From positions 1 through 64,000 of the forward strand of contig NZ_JAHOPH010000020.1 in assembly GCF_019798055.1 (NCBI RefSeq): 64,000 bases of DNA, given 5' to 3'. Made by a program: the position numbers and the translations under genes. Source of the DNA: Salsipaludibacter albus. Its GTDB lineage: Bacteria; Actinomycetota; Nitriliruptoria; Nitriliruptorales; Nitriliruptoraceae. Of the stretch, positions 49,635-62,574 are shown piece after piece (positions within the stretch are counted from its first letter, which is position 1; each line of letters starts with the position of its first letter). Under the pieces are notes generated by a model. The model ran no database searches. It was not told the DNA's origin and saw nothing but the letters and a program-made list of their open reading frames with translations.

Positions 49635-49686
49635 CGTCGAGTGTGCGCATCACGGCCACGTGCGGCCGCAACGAGCACACTCGACG
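49635..49686. terminator. bidirectional hairpin terminator with GTCGAGTGTGCGC arm, copy 2
   Basis: CGTCGAGTGTGC (49635-49646) pairs perfectly with GCACACTCGACG (49675-49686); the 28-nt loop holds an inner GGCC/GGCC stem. It sits between the convergent ends of the alcohol dehydrogenase and cyclophilin genes and shares GTCGAGTGTGCGC with the element at 32375. Confidence 0.8.
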
Positions 49687-49693
49687 CTCTTGG

Positions 49694-50209
49694 TCAGTCC
49701 TGGGAGATGGTGATGGACTCGATGACGACATCGTCGACGGGGCGGTCCTGGGCACCCGTGGCGGTGGTGGCGATGGCGTCGACGATGTCGAGGCCGTCCA
49801 CCGCCTTGCCGAAGACGTTGTACTGGGGCGGCAGGCCGTAGTCGGCGTGCATGATGAAGAACTGCGACCCGTTGGTGTTCGGACCGGAGTTGGCCATCGC
49901 GAGGGTGCCGCGTGCGTAGCGCAGCTCGCGCGCCGCGTCGAGCTCGTCGTCGAACGTGTAGCCGGGACCACCGAGACCGGTGCCTGTGGGGTCCCCGCCC
50001 TGGACCATGAAGCCCTCGATGACCCGGTGGAAGATCACCCCGTCGTAGAAGCCGTCGTTGGCCAGGAACACGAAGTTGTTGACGGTCCGGGGCGCCTTGT
50101 CGGCGTGCAGGCGGGCCGTGATCGTGCCGTGGTTGGTCTCGATCGTGGCGGTGTAGGCCGAGTCCGGGTCGATGGTCATCTCGGGCGGGCTGTCGTACTG
50201 CTGGGCCAT
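49694..50209 (-). CDS. peptidyl-prolyl cis-trans isomerase, cytosolic cyclophilin
   Basis: A 171-residue cyclophilin without signal or membrane segment. The active-site signature FHRVIEGFMVQGGDPTGTG is intact, with the Gln of SQFF and the loop ARGTLAMANSGPNTNG. It catalyses proline isomerisation during folding. A second, membrane-anchored cyclophilin with the same core lies 1 kb to the right on the same strand, suggesting a local duplication and relocation. Confidence 0.94.
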   Translation of the reverse strand: MAQQYDSPPEMTIDPDSAYTATIETNHGTITARLHADKAPRTVNNFVFLANDGFYDGVIFHRVIEGFMVQGGDPTGTGLGGPGYTFDDELDAARELRYARGTLAMANSGPNTNGSQFFIMHADYGLPPQYNVFGKAVDGLDIVDAIATTATGAQDRPVDDVVIESITISQD

Positions 50210-50252
50210 GGAGGCATCCTCGGGGTGCGTTCAGTGGGAGGGTTCGGGCTCG

Positions 50253-50258
50253 ACGGTA
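50253..50258 (-). promoter_or_regulatory. -10 element TACCGT for the cytosolic cyclophilin gene
   Basis: It lies 43 nt before the ATG at 50209, in a divergent gap with the DUF2461 promoter. Confidence 0.4.
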
Positions 50259-50313
50259 CCGGGGCCGATGGTTGCGCCACCCGGCGCCCACCCCACCGCA
50301 CGTCGGCACGGCC

Positions 50314-50319
50314 TACCGT
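50314..50319 (+). promoter_or_regulatory. -10 element TACCGT for the DUF2461 gene
   Basis: It lies 26 nt before the GTG at 50346; the same hexamer faces the other way 55 bp to the left. Confidence 0.4.
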
Positions 50320-50345
50320 CGACCAGACGCGCACAGGAGGTCGTC

Positions 50346-51029
50346 GTGGACCACGAGATCGCGCCCTTCGCGGGCTTCGGGCCGGAGGCCGTCACGTTCT
50401 ACCGTCGGCTGGAGGACGACAACTCCAAGGCATGGTTCGACGACCACCGGGACGTCTACGAGCGTGACGTGCGCGAGCCGATGGAGCGGCTGCTGGGCGA
50501 GGTCGCCGACGAGTTCGGCTTCGACGGCAAGGTGTTCCGCCCGAACCGGGACGTGCGCTTCAGCCACGACAAGTCCCCCTACAAGCTGCACTGCGGGGCG
50601 GTGATCGGCGATGGCGAGCCGGGGTCCCCCGTCTACTACGCGCAGGTCAGCGGCAGTGGGCTGCGCACCGCGTCGGGCTACTACCGGATGAGCCGGGACC
50701 AGGTGGCCCGCTTCTACGCCGCGATCGACGACCAGCGGACCGGTCCCGAGCTCGCGGCCCTGGTCGCGGACGCGCGAACAGCCGGCATGGAGGTGGGGGG
50801 CAGCGAGCTGAAGACCTCACCGCGGGGGTACGCCAACGACCATCCGCGGGTCGAGCTGCTGCGCCACAAGGGCTTGACCCTGTCCCGCGCCTGGAAGCCC
50901 TACAAGTGGCTGCAGACCCGCGAGGCGCTGCGCCGGATCACCGCCCTGTGGCGTGACGCCGGCCCGATCAACGACTGGTTGCAGGCCCACGTCGGACCCG
51001 CCCGCGAGGTCGACCACGGCCGCCCCTGA
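50346..51029 (+). CDS. DUF2461 domain protein
   Basis: A 227-residue soluble protein of the DUF2461/TIGR02453 family, common in bacteria and fungi and not biochemically defined. Family motifs are FGPEAVTFYRRLEDDNSKAWF near the N-terminus (a helix followed by NxxxWF), FRPNRDVRFSHDKSPYKLH and the segment LKTSPRGYANDHPRV. The GTG at 50346 has AGGAGG 5 nt upstream. The gene is transcribed alone and is convergent with the anchored cyclophilin. Confidence 0.9.
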   Translation: MDHEIAPFAGFGPEAVTFYRRLEDDNSKAWFDDHRDVYERDVREPMERLLGEVADEFGFDGKVFRPNRDVRFSHDKSPYKLHCGAVIGDGEPGSPVYYAQVSGSGLRTASGYYRMSRDQVARFYAAIDDQRTGPELAALVADARTAGMEVGGSELKTSPRGYANDHPRVELLRHKGLTLSRAWKPYKWLQTREALRRITALWRDAGPINDWLQAHVGPAREVDHGRP

Positions 51030-51036
51030 CCCCACC

Positions 51037-51082
51037 GACCGTGAAGGGATCGCGCAACAGTTCGCGCTCACCGGTCACGGTC
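51037..51082. terminator. branched hairpin between convergent genes
   Basis: GACCGTGA (51037-51044) pairs with TCACGGTC (51075-51082), and the loop carries an inner CGCG/CGCG stem. It lies between the DUF2461 and anchored cyclophilin stops. Confidence 0.6.
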
Positions 51083-51120
51083 GATAGTCGCTGGGTGCTG
51101 GCGACCGCGGTCAGGGAGAG

Positions 51121-52056
51121 TCAGGGAGTCGTCGCCGGCTCCAGGACGATGTCGATGATCCGGGCGGGATCGACGGCCTGGTCGGCGCTGGGACCGGTGA
51201 CCGGGCCGTTGGCGATGTCGTCCACGACGTCCATGCCCTCGGTCACGGTGCCGAACACGGCGTAGTCGGGTGGGAACGGGTAGCCCGGTTCCGCCTGGAC
51301 GACGAAGAACTGCGAACCGTTGGTGTTCGGCCCCGAGTTCGCCATCGCGAGCGTGCCACGCGGGTACAGCCCGTCGTTGTCGGCCACGACCTGCTCGGAC
51401 AGGGTGAGCTCGTCGTCGAAGGCGTAGCCGGGGCCACCCGTGCCCGTCCCGGTCGGGTCGCCGCCCTGGATCACGAAGTCGGCCTGGACCCGGTGGAACG
51501 GCGTGCCGTCGTAGAAGCCCTCCTCGGCCAGGAACACGAAGCTGGAGACGGTCTGGGGGGCGGCGGCGCCGTCGAGCTCGGCGACGATCGTGCCACAGGT
51601 CGTCTCGATGGTGGCGATCACCGTCTCGGTGACGTCGGGCGGTGGCGCCTGGTCGAACTGCAGGGAGGTGTCGGGCTCCGGCGCGTCGGTCGGCGGCGGG
51701 CACGGGGCCGTGGCCTCGGTCGCCTCGGTCGCGTCCGGATCGGCCGGGACCGCGCTCGGATCGGCGCTCTCCCCCGCGGTCGGCGCCGCGGACTCCTCGA
51801 CGGGACTGGCACTGGCGCCCGGGCTCGGGGTGGCCGCGGGACTGCTGCTCGGGGCCGCCGACGGGGTCTCGGACGCGGCCACCTCGGGCGTGTCGTCCTG
51901 GCCGACCAGCAGCCACCACGCCAGCGCCCCGGCAGCCGCCAGCGCGACCACGACAACGGCGATCACGATGCGTCGCTGGCTGCGCTGCTGGCTGCGCTCC
52001 TGCTCCCGTCGGGCCCGCGCCCGCGCCTGCTGCTTCTCCTGGTGCTTCCTGCTCAT
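51121..52056 (-). CDS. membrane-anchored cyclophilin (peptidyl-prolyl isomerase)
   Basis: A 311-residue protein. A basic Arg/Gln-rich cytoplasmic tail (1-28) is followed by one helix (29-51), an Ala/Pro/Ser/Glu-rich linker of about 85 residues and an extracytoplasmic cyclophilin domain. The active-site region FHRVQADFVIQGGDPTGTG and GSQFFVV are intact. Two cysteines (CPPPTD and ETTCGT) could form a disulfide outside the cell. It should assist folding of exported proteins. Confidence 0.92.
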   Translation of the reverse strand: MSRKHQEKQQARARARREQERSQQRSQRRIVIAVVVVALAAAGALAWWLLVGQDDTPEVAASETPSAAPSSSPAATPSPGASASPVEESAAPTAGESADPSAVPADPDATEATEATAPCPPPTDAPEPDTSLQFDQAPPPDVTETVIATIETTCGTIVAELDGAAAPQTVSSFVFLAEEGFYDGTPFHRVQADFVIQGGDPTGTGTGGPGYAFDDELTLSEQVVADNDGLYPRGTLAMANSGPNTNGSQFFVVQAEPGYPFPPDYAVFGTVTEGMDVVDDIANGPVTGPSADQAVDPARIIDIVLEPATTP

Positions 52057-52081
52057 CGTCCCTCCACGGCCGCGGGGCGGC

Positions 52082-52087
52082 AGGCTA
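52082..52087 (-). promoter_or_regulatory. -10 element TAGCCT for the anchored cyclophilin gene
   Basis: It is 25 nt before the ATG at 52056. Confidence 0.4.
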
Positions 52088-52148
52088 GCCAGCGTCGGGT
52101 CGCGATGGGAGGTTCGCGCCGGCGACGGCCCGAGGGGTCACGTGTGGG

Positions 52149-52649
52149 TCAGAGCCGCCGGGCCAGCAACAGGTCGTCGACCTCGACCCCGTCCAGGACG
52201 AACTCCCCGGCGAGGACCCCCTCCCGGACGAAGCCCTGGGCGGCGTACAGGGCGCGCGCAGCGCCGTTGGTCGCGAGCACCCGCAGCGTCAGCCGGCGGC
52301 CACCACGTCGACGGGCCTCGTCGACCGCGGCCCGCACCAGCCGCGTCCCGATCCCCCGGCCCTGGGCGTCGGGATGCACCGCCAGGCCCATGATCGACCA
52401 GACGTGCGCGTTGGACCGAAGGGGCGTGGGTCGGCCGAGCACGACGTGTCCGAGCACCCGTCCGGCGACCTCCGCGACCAGCACGTCCTCGGGCCCGTGC
52501 CGCGCGAAGGGGTCGACGGGAGCGGCCTGCGGGTCGACCGGGTCGGCGGGCGACACCTGCGACGACAGCGTGGCGTCGTCGATCTCCCGGAGGGCGTCGG
52601 CGTCGGCGCGACGTGCCGGCCGGACCCGGACCTCGTCGACGGTCACCAC
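52149..52649 (-). CDS. GNAT family N-acetyltransferase
   Basis: A 166-residue acetyltransferase. The acetyl-CoA loop is HPDAQGRGIGTRLVRAAV, followed by NGAARALYAAQGFVREG, the usual strand 5 to helix 4 pattern. The substrate (amine, protein N-terminus or antibiotic) is unknown. It begins GTG-GTG; the first lies 4 nt, and the second 1 nt, from the overlap with the stop of the small zinc protein gene, so the two are coupled. Confidence 0.88.
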   Translation of the reverse strand: MVTVDEVRVRPARRADADALREIDDATLSSQVSPADPVDPQAAPVDPFARHGPEDVLVAEVAGRVLGHVVLGRPTPLRSNAHVWSIMGLAVHPDAQGRGIGTRLVRAAVDEARRRGGRRLTLRVLATNGAARALYAAQGFVREGVLAGEFVLDGVEVDDLLLARRL

Positions 52650-52870
52650 AGCCGTCCCGCCCGGACGGCGACCCGCCAGCAGTGGCGGTGCCAGTGGCGC
52701 CGCAGGTCCGGGAGCCCGTCCGGCCAGGTGACCAGGTGGCCGGTCCCCCTGGTCACGGAGTTGCCACAGTTCGGGCAGGTGTAGTCCTTGGCGGCCCGCA
52801 CACCGGGAACGGGCCGGACCTGCCAGCCGTCCGGGGTCGGGGGGACGAGGTCAGACACGGCGGTCAGCAC
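52643..52870 (-). CDS. small actinobacterial zinc-binding protein
   Basis: A 75-residue protein with one CPNCG pair and a C-terminal HRHCW, matching a short conserved actinobacterial family (Cys-x2-Cys, His, His-x2-Cys-Trp) with no assigned function. The likely zinc site uses both cysteines of CPNC plus His and Cys of RHWHRHCW. The start is uncertain between GTG 52870 and GTG 52858; neither has a clear ribosome site. It overlaps the GNAT gene. Confidence 0.65.
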   Translation of the reverse strand: MLTAVSDLVPPTPDGWQVRPVPGVRAAKDYTCPNCGNSVTRGTGHLVTWPDGLPDLRRHWHRHCWRVAVRAGRLW

Positions 52871-52886
52871 GCGGACCGGCGCTCGA

Positions 52887-53414
52887 TCACTTGACGCCCA
52901 CCAGCCCCATGATCAGGGCCAGGCCCTCGTCGGACCCGGTCCACAGGTCGGTCAGGACCTCGTAGCCCGCGGAGTCCACGAGGTAGCGCAGGGACCGGGC
53001 GACCAGGTAGATGTCGTCGATGCGACCCGCCGTCGGGATGAAGTCCGGCACGACGTCCAGCGGCGACACGACGTAGGCGGCGGCCAGCCCGCACACGACC
53101 TTGGCCCGGGCCGGCACGCGGTCGTCCCGGGCGAGGTCCCACAGCAGTCGTCCTGCACTCCCGGCGAACTTGGCGAGCTCGACCCACGTGGTCGGGTCGG
53201 TGGCGTTGTCACCCGGGGCGATCCGCCCATCCGAGTCGATGACGATGCCCGGGAGCAGCTCACGTGCCTCGCCGTCTGCGAGCAGCATCCCGAGGTCGTC
53301 CAGCTTGGAGCGGGCCCGGCCGAGTCCGGTCGGGCTCAGCCCGCGGCGGCCGCGATCGGCCATCCGGGACAGGCGTCCGCGTGGGGGGGTCGAGTGATCA
53401 CGATTCGTGGACAT
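52887..53414 (-). CDS. YkvA/DUF1232 family protein
   Basis: A 175-residue protein. The C-terminal DUF1232 segment has the diagnostic AAAYVVSPLDVVPDFIP helix-turn, a short membrane-associating hairpin in this family. The N-terminal 80 residues are soluble and Arg/Asp-rich. I chose the ATG at 53414, preceded by GAGGA, over an upstream in-frame start at 53453; it lies 17 nt inside the 3' end of the dehydrogenase gene. The role is unknown. Confidence 0.82.
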   Translation of the reverse strand: MSTNRDHSTPPRGRLSRMADRGRRGLSPTGLGRARSKLDDLGMLLADGEARELLPGIVIDSDGRIAPGDNATDPTTWVELAKFAGSAGRLLWDLARDDRVPARAKVVCGLAAAYVVSPLDVVPDFIPTAGRIDDIYLVARSLRYLVDSAGYEVLTDLWTGSDEGLALIMGLVGVK

Positions 53415-55197
53415 GGAATCCTCGTCCTGCCTTCCGACCGGAGAAGCCGGCATGCACCATGTGGCGCAGCAGCGGCGCCGCGGCGTACGACGGCTCGCGG
53501 AACTCGGCGTGGAGGCGATCGATGATGGCCAGGGAGACGTCCAGCCCGACGATGTCGAGCAGTTCGAACGGTCCCATCGGGTACCCGCACCCCAGCTTCA
53601 TAGCCGTGTCGATCTCCTCGGCCGTCGCGTAGTGCGAGTCCAGCATCTTGATGGCGTCGTTCAGGTAGGGGAACAGCAGTGCGTTGACGATGAACCCGGC
53701 CCGGTCCCCGGCCAGCACCCCGACCTTGCCGACCTGGTCGACGAAGGCCCGGGCGGCCTCCACGACGGCGGGGTCGGTCCGGACCGTGGGCACGACCTCG
53801 ACCAGCTGCATGACGGCCGCCGGGTTGAAGAAGTGGAGGCCGACGACCCGCTCGGGGCGATCGGTGACCATCGCGCAGGCGATCACGGGCAGCGACGACG
53901 TGGTGGTGGCCAGCACGCAGTCCTCGTCCAGCACGTCGGCCAGTTCCGCGAACACCTCCCGCTTGACGTCGAGGTCCTCGGCGACGGCCTCGATCACCAG
54001 GTCACACCCGGCGAGGTCGTCGAACGCATCGGTCGAGGTGATCCGCGCGAGGGTCTCTTCGCGATCCCCGCCGTCGAGGCGTCCCTTGTCGACCATGCGT
54101 TGCAGGGATGCACCGACCCCCGCGACGACGGCGTCTGCCTTGGCGGGGCTGCGACCCCGCACGACGACGTCGTGGCCGGTCCGGGCACAGACCTCGGCGA
54201 TGCCGGTCGCCATGGTCCCGGTGCCGACGACGCCCACGCGACCCCAGCTCGCGATCGACCCGGGGTCGGCCGGTTCGCGCTCGGTCTCGGACTCGGCGAA
54301 GCGGGTCGATCCGGGCCGCTGGTAGGTGTAGAACCCGCGTCCGGACTTGCGCCCGCGGTAGCCCGCTTCCACGAGTTGCTTGAGGATCGGACGGGGCGCG
54401 AACCGGGGGTCGTCGAACTGCGAGTGGATCGCGTCCATGATCCCGACCATCGTGTCCAGCCCGACCAGGTCGACCAACGCGATCGGGCCCATCGGCAGGC
54501 CGGCCCCGAAGCGCATCGCGGCGTCGACGTCCTCCTTGGTCGCGTAGCCCGACTCGACCAGCTCGACGGCCTGGTTGAGGTAGGGGAACAGCAGCTGGTT
54601 GGCGATGAAGCCACGCCGGTCCCCCACCACCACGGGCGACTTGCCGATCGACTCGGCGAAGGACCTGGCGGTGTCGACCACCGACTCGTCGGTCACGACG
54701 GTGCGGACCAGCTCGATCAGCTTCATGACCGGTGCCGGGTTGAAGAAGTGGAAGCCCAGGACCCGGTTGGGCCGGGAGGCGTGGACGGCGATGTCCATGA
54801 CGGGCAGCGACGAGGTGTTGGTCGCGATGATGGTGTCACGCCCCACGACCGCGTCGATCTGCTCGAACGCCCGCTGCTTGAGGGCGAGCTGTTCGGGGAC
54901 CGCCTCGATCACCAGGTCGGCCCCGGCCAGGACCGACCAGTCCGGCGAGCCGGTGATCCGGTCCGCGATCGCCTCGGCGTCGTCGGGACTGAGGCGTTCC
55001 CGACGCACGTCACGGTCCAGCGCGTTGCGGATGCGCTCACGCCCGGTCTCGACCGCGGCCTCGTCGACCTCGACGAACGCGACCTCGATGCCGTTGCCGG
55101 CGATGATCTGGGCGATCCCGGCACCCATGGTGCCGGCACCCACGACCCCCACGCGGCGGATGCGGTCGGTCACCTCGGTCACTTTCCTCGTGGCCAC
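53398..55197 (-). CDS. 3-hydroxyacyl-CoA dehydrogenase with two tandem full-length copies
   Basis: A 599-residue protein made of two complete 3-hydroxyacyl-CoA dehydrogenase units (about 12-290 and 310-598), each with an NAD fold (VGVVGAGTMGAGIAQ and VGVVGTGTMATGIAE), the EAVPE or EAVAE segment, the catalytic His in FHFFNPAPVMKLIE or HFFNPAAVMQLVE, and a C-terminal helical domain ending SGRGFYTY or AGRGFHVH. Unlike FadB it has no hydratase part. It oxidises 3-hydroxyacyl-CoA in beta-oxidation. The long GTG start is used; GTG 55182 is an alternative. Confidence 0.93.
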   Translation of the reverse strand: MATRKVTEVTDRIRRVGVVGAGTMGAGIAQIIAGNGIEVAFVEVDEAAVETGRERIRNALDRDVRRERLSPDDAEAIADRITGSPDWSVLAGADLVIEAVPEQLALKQRAFEQIDAVVGRDTIIATNTSSLPVMDIAVHASRPNRVLGFHFFNPAPVMKLIELVRTVVTDESVVDTARSFAESIGKSPVVVGDRRGFIANQLLFPYLNQAVELVESGYATKEDVDAAMRFGAGLPMGPIALVDLVGLDTMVGIMDAIHSQFDDPRFAPRPILKQLVEAGYRGRKSGRGFYTYQRPGSTRFAESETEREPADPGSIASWGRVGVVGTGTMATGIAEVCARTGHDVVVRGRSPAKADAVVAGVGASLQRMVDKGRLDGGDREETLARITSTDAFDDLAGCDLVIEAVAEDLDVKREVFAELADVLDEDCVLATTTSSLPVIACAMVTDRPERVVGLHFFNPAAVMQLVEVVPTVRTDPAVVEAARAFVDQVGKVGVLAGDRAGFIVNALLFPYLNDAIKMLDSHYATAEEIDTAMKLGCGYPMGPFELLDIVGLDVSLAIIDRLHAEFREPSYAAAPLLRHMVHAGFSGRKAGRGFHVHES

Positions 55198-55226
55198 CGA
55201 CGTCGGTGGCGTGGGCGTCGACGGGC

Positions 55227-55232
55227 AGGGTA
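55227..55232 (-). promoter_or_regulatory. -10 element TACCCT for the hydroxyacyl-CoA dehydrogenase gene
   Basis: It is 29 nt before the start at 55197. Confidence 0.4.
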
Positions 55233-55270
55233 CGACCCACCCGGCCGGGCCGACCCCCGCCGCTCGTGGG

Positions 55271-56143
55271 TCACAGGCTGGTCGGGACCAGTGACGCCAG
55301 CAGCAGGGTGATCCCGTTGAAGGTCGCGTGCGCGACCACCGGGACGACCAGTGAGCCGGTCCGGTGGAAGATGGCGGCGAGCCACAGGCCCAGCACCAGC
55401 AGGCCGAAGACCGCCGGGAGCGAGTTCAGCACCTCGAGGTGGGTGAACGCGAACAGCAGCGACGACAGCACGAGGCCGCCGACCAGCCCGACCCGGGAGC
55501 GAGCGGACTGGAACAGGACGGCGCGGTAGGTCGTCTCCTCGACGATCGGGGCCATGACCATCGTCGCGACGACCACGGCGATCGTGGTCGCGACCCCGCC
55601 CTCGATCTCGAGCAGGGCCTGGCTGGGTGCCTGGGAGTCGGGGAAGGCGGCGACCACGACCAGGGCGGTGACCTGGACCAGCAGGAAACCCACGGCACCC
55701 AGGCCGATCCCGAATCCCACGTGGCGCCACCGGGGACGGACCGGGCCCAGCAGCCGCCACGCCGAGCGACCGGTCAGGCGCAGCCAGCCCAGGACCCCGG
55801 CCAGGGTCAGGACCTGCATGCCCACGACCAGCCAGATGCTGGCCAGTCCCGACAGGCCGTCGACGTCCACACCTGCGGCCACCGCGACCGCCACGACCAC
55901 CACCTGCGCGAGGATCGACCAGGCGAGGATCAGGAACGCCGCCAACAGGCTGATCCCTGTCCGGAACGCCTCGTCGGGATCGCCCGCGTCGTGGCGCGCG
56001 TCGGTGTCGGGCCATGGCGGGTCGTCGCCGCGACCTCGTCGCGGTGCGGGCCCGTCCGGGCGCCGGTCGGGGGCGGGTGGTGGGGACGACGAGGGCGGCT
56101 GGGGCGGGCCGGGTGGTGGTCCGGACGGCGGGAGGTCGGTCAT
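55271..56143 (-). CDS. CPBP family intramembrane metalloprotease
   Basis: A 290-residue protein with a proline-rich cytoplasmic N-terminus (first 70 residues) and about seven membrane helices. The three active-site motifs of CPBP/Abi glutamic proteases are present: EETTYR, FAFTHLEVL and HATFNG. These enzymes cleave within membranes (protein maturation or prenyl-protein processing). Its ATG overlaps the murA stop (ATGA), placing it at the end of the ATP synthase-murA unit. Confidence 0.88.
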   Translation of the reverse strand: MTDLPPSGPPPGPPQPPSSSPPPAPDRRPDGPAPRRGRGDDPPWPDTDARHDAGDPDEAFRTGISLLAAFLILAWSILAQVVVVAVAVAAGVDVDGLSGLASIWLVVGMQVLTLAGVLGWLRLTGRSAWRLLGPVRPRWRHVGFGIGLGAVGFLLVQVTALVVVAAFPDSQAPSQALLEIEGGVATTIAVVVATMVMAPIVEETTYRAVLFQSARSRVGLVGGLVLSSLLFAFTHLEVLNSLPAVFGLLVLGLWLAAIFHRTGSLVVPVVAHATFNGITLLLASLVPTSL

Positions 56144-57456
56144 CGTGGTTCTCCTGCCCCCGCCGAGGCGGGGAGCCGCTCGATGTCCGCACCCAAGGCA
56201 CGCAGCCGGCCGGCGAAGTCCGGGTAGCCACGGTCGACGTGGTGGATGTCGTGCACGTGGGTGGTGCCGGTGGCGACCAGCCCGGCCAGCACGCCCGCGG
56301 CACCGGCGCGGATGTCGAGCGCGTCGAGGTGCGCACCGTGCAGGGTGGTGGGGCCCCGGATGACCGCGTGGTGGCCCTCGACGGTGATGTCGGCACCCAT
56401 CCGACGCAGCTCGTCGACGAACGAGTAGCGGGACTCGAAGACGTTCTCGGTGCACTGCGACAGCCCGTGGGCCTGGGTCAGCAGGACCATCATCTGCGGC
56501 TGCATGTCGGTCGGGAAGCCCGGGTAGGGCAGGGTCAGGACCCGGGTCGCGAGCAGGTCCTGGGCGGTGACGCGGACGTGGTCGCGTTCCGGCGTGACGC
56601 TGACCCCGGCCCGGTCCAGCACCCGCAGCAGCATCTCGTGGTGGGCCGGGCGGACGTTGTCGACCAGGACGTCCCCGGCGGTGATCGCCGCGGCGACCAT
56701 CCAGGTGCCGGCCTCGATCCGGTCGGGGACGACCGTCCACGACACGCCCTCGAGCCGGTCGACGCCCTGGATGGTGACGGTGCCGGTGCCGATGCCGTCG
56801 ATCGACGCACCCATCGCCACCAGCATCCGGCACAGGTCCTGGATCTCGGGTTCGCGCGCGGCGTTGTCGATGGTGGTGACACCGTCAGCCAGCACGGCCG
56901 CCATGACCAGGTTCTCCGTGGCGCCGACACTGGCGTACTCCAGCGTGATCCGGGCGCCGTGCAGGTCGGGTGCGAGGACGTCGACGTGGTCGGGACCCTC
57001 CTCGAGGCGGGCCCCCATGGCGACCAGTCCCGACAGGTGGAGGTCGATCCCCCGGGCCCCGATCTTGTCGCCACCGGGGCGCACCAGCCGGGCCCGGCGG
57101 ACCCGTCCGACCAGCGGTCCCAACAGGCTGGTCGAGGCGCGGATGGCCGTCATCAGGTTGCGCTCCGGCTGCCACCCGATCCCGCTGTCGGCGACGATCT
57201 CGACGACGTCGCCGTCCCGCTCGACGGAGGCCCCGACGGAGCGCACGAGGTCGACCATCACCGGGACGTCGGCGATGTCGGGCACGTCGGCCAGCCGGAC
57301 CGGGGCGTCGGTCAGCAGCGAGGCCGCGATCAGCTTGAGTGCGGAGTTCTTGGCCCCGGGGACCCGGACCGTCCCGGACAGGGGGGTCCCACCCGTGACG
57401 GCGAAGACCTCCCCGGCCTGCAGGGAGGTCTCGTCGGGTGGCGTGGCGCCACTCAT
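56140..57456 (-). CDS. murA: UDP-N-acetylglucosamine 1-carboxyvinyltransferase with Asp in place of the catalytic Cys
   Basis: A 438-residue enzyme for the first committed step of peptidoglycan synthesis (enolpyruvyl transfer from PEP to UDP-GlcNAc). The substrate-binding loop, normally GGCAIG, reads RPGGDKIGARGIDLH: Asp replaces the Cys that fosfomycin alkylates, as in mycobacterial MurA, predicting intrinsic fosfomycin resistance. Lys22 is in VPGAKNSALK. It starts 10 nt after atpC, so cell-wall synthesis is transcribed with ATP synthase. Confidence 0.95.
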   Translation of the reverse strand: MSGATPPDETSLQAGEVFAVTGGTPLSGTVRVPGAKNSALKLIAASLLTDAPVRLADVPDIADVPVMVDLVRSVGASVERDGDVVEIVADSGIGWQPERNLMTAIRASTSLLGPLVGRVRRARLVRPGGDKIGARGIDLHLSGLVAMGARLEEGPDHVDVLAPDLHGARITLEYASVGATENLVMAAVLADGVTTIDNAAREPEIQDLCRMLVAMGASIDGIGTGTVTIQGVDRLEGVSWTVVPDRIEAGTWMVAAAITAGDVLVDNVRPAHHEMLLRVLDRAGVSVTPERDHVRVTAQDLLATRVLTLPYPGFPTDMQPQMMVLLTQAHGLSQCTENVFESRYSFVDELRRMGADITVEGHHAVIRGPTTLHGAHLDALDIRAGAAGVLAGLVATGTTHVHDIHHVDRGYPDFAGRLRALGADIERLPASAGAGEPR

Positions 57457-57466
57457 GCCGGATCCG

Positions 57467-57847
57467 TCACGGCGCCAGCGACAACCGGACGTCCTGCTTG
57501 CGGATCGACGCGGCCACCGCGGCGTCCTCGCGGGTCTCGCGGCGCTCCAGTTCCTCACGACGCCGTCGGGCCCGGTCGACGTCGATGTCCTCGGCGCGCT
57601 CGGCGATGTCGGCCAGCACCACCAGCGAGTCACGCTGGTAGTACAGGAAGCCGTTGTGCACGGCGAGCCGGATCGTCTGGTCAGTGGTGACGATCGACAC
57701 CGGCGCGATGTCCAGTGCCAGCAGCACGGGCTGGTGGCCGGGCAGGATGCCGATCTCGCCGTCCAGCGACCGGGCGTAGACCGCCTCGGCCTCCACCGAC
57801 AACACCGACGTCTCGGCCGAGACCACCTCGACCTGGAAGGTCGCCAT
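57467..57847 (-). CDS. atpC: ATP synthase F1 epsilon subunit
   Basis: A 126-residue subunit of the central stalk; a beta-sandwich domain (1-85, with GEIGILPGHQPVLLAL) and a short two-helix C-terminal part rich in Arg and Glu. The C-terminal helices regulate ATP hydrolysis in the family. It begins 3 nt after atpD. Confidence 0.94.
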   Translation of the reverse strand: MATFQVEVVSAETSVLSVEAEAVYARSLDGEIGILPGHQPVLLALDIAPVSIVTTDQTIRLAVHNGFLYYQRDSLVVLADIAERAEDIDVDRARRRREELERRETREDAAVAASIRKQDVRLSLAP

Positions 57848-57850
57848 GGC

Positions 57851-60245
<2,395 letters not shown>

Positions 60246-60290
60246 GTCACTCCCTCACGTCGTCGGGCGGTTCGTCAGGACGAACGGGAC

Positions 60291-61946
<1,656 letters not shown>

Positions 61947-61986
61947 CGTGGCTTCCTTCGGGTTCAGCGGTGGTCGCGGTGTGTTC

Positions 61987-62514
61987 TCAGGCGGACAGGG
62001 CGGTGCGGACGGCGGCCAGGCGGCCGGCCACCGACCCGTCGATGACGGTGTCGCCGATGCGGGCACGGACCCCGCCGACGACCGACGGGTCGACCTGCAC
62101 CTTCAGGTCCAGCGACTTGCCGGTGGCGCGCTCGAGCGCGGTCCGCAGCTTCTCGCGGGAGGCGTCGTCCAGCGGGGCGGCGACGGTGACCTCGGCGACC
62201 TCGCGGGAGCGCTTGGCCGAGGCGGCATCCGACACCCTGGACGCGATCTCGGTGATGTCGCCGGCGCCCTCGCCGGTGATCACCATGGCCAGCGCGGCCC
62301 GGGTCATCGGGCTCGCGGCTGCCAGGGTCTCCGACTCGACGAACTTCAGCCGCTGGCTGGCCGGCAGCTGGACGTCGACGAGCCGCTCGTACAGGTCCGG
62401 GTTGGCGTCGACGGCCCGGGCGATCGTCGTCAGCTCGGTGTCGACGACGTCGAGCGTGCCGGCGCCGTCGGCAAGTGCGACGATCGCGTCGGCGAATGCG
62501 GTGCTGGTGGTCAT
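61987..62514 (-). CDS. atpH: ATP synthase F1 delta subunit
   Basis: A 175-residue peripheral-stalk subunit of normal length, unlike the mycobacterial b-delta fusion. It is helical at the N-terminus and ends with the conserved [22 protein letters not shown]. The ATG at 62514 (MTTSTAF) is preferred; a 12-residue longer start overlaps no ribosome site. Confidence 0.95.
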   Translation of the reverse strand: MTTSTAFADAIVALADGAGTLDVVDTELTTIARAVDANPDLYERLVDVQLPASQRLKFVESETLAAASPMTRAALAMVITGEGAGDITEIASRVSDAASAKRSREVAEVTVAAPLDDASREKLRTALERATGKSLDLKVQVDPSVVGGVRARIGDTVIDGSVAGRLAAVRTALSA

Positions 62515-62574
62515 GGTGTCAGCCTCGTGGCGGCCCGCCGGGGCGGGCATGCGTCGACGTCGGCGGTGGGTGGG

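Noticed and set aside
49694-52056. The two cyclophilin genes as a recent tandem duplication
   Set aside because: Their shared core is the conserved catalytic domain; outside it they differ in length, linker and membrane anchor, so the duplication, if any, is old.
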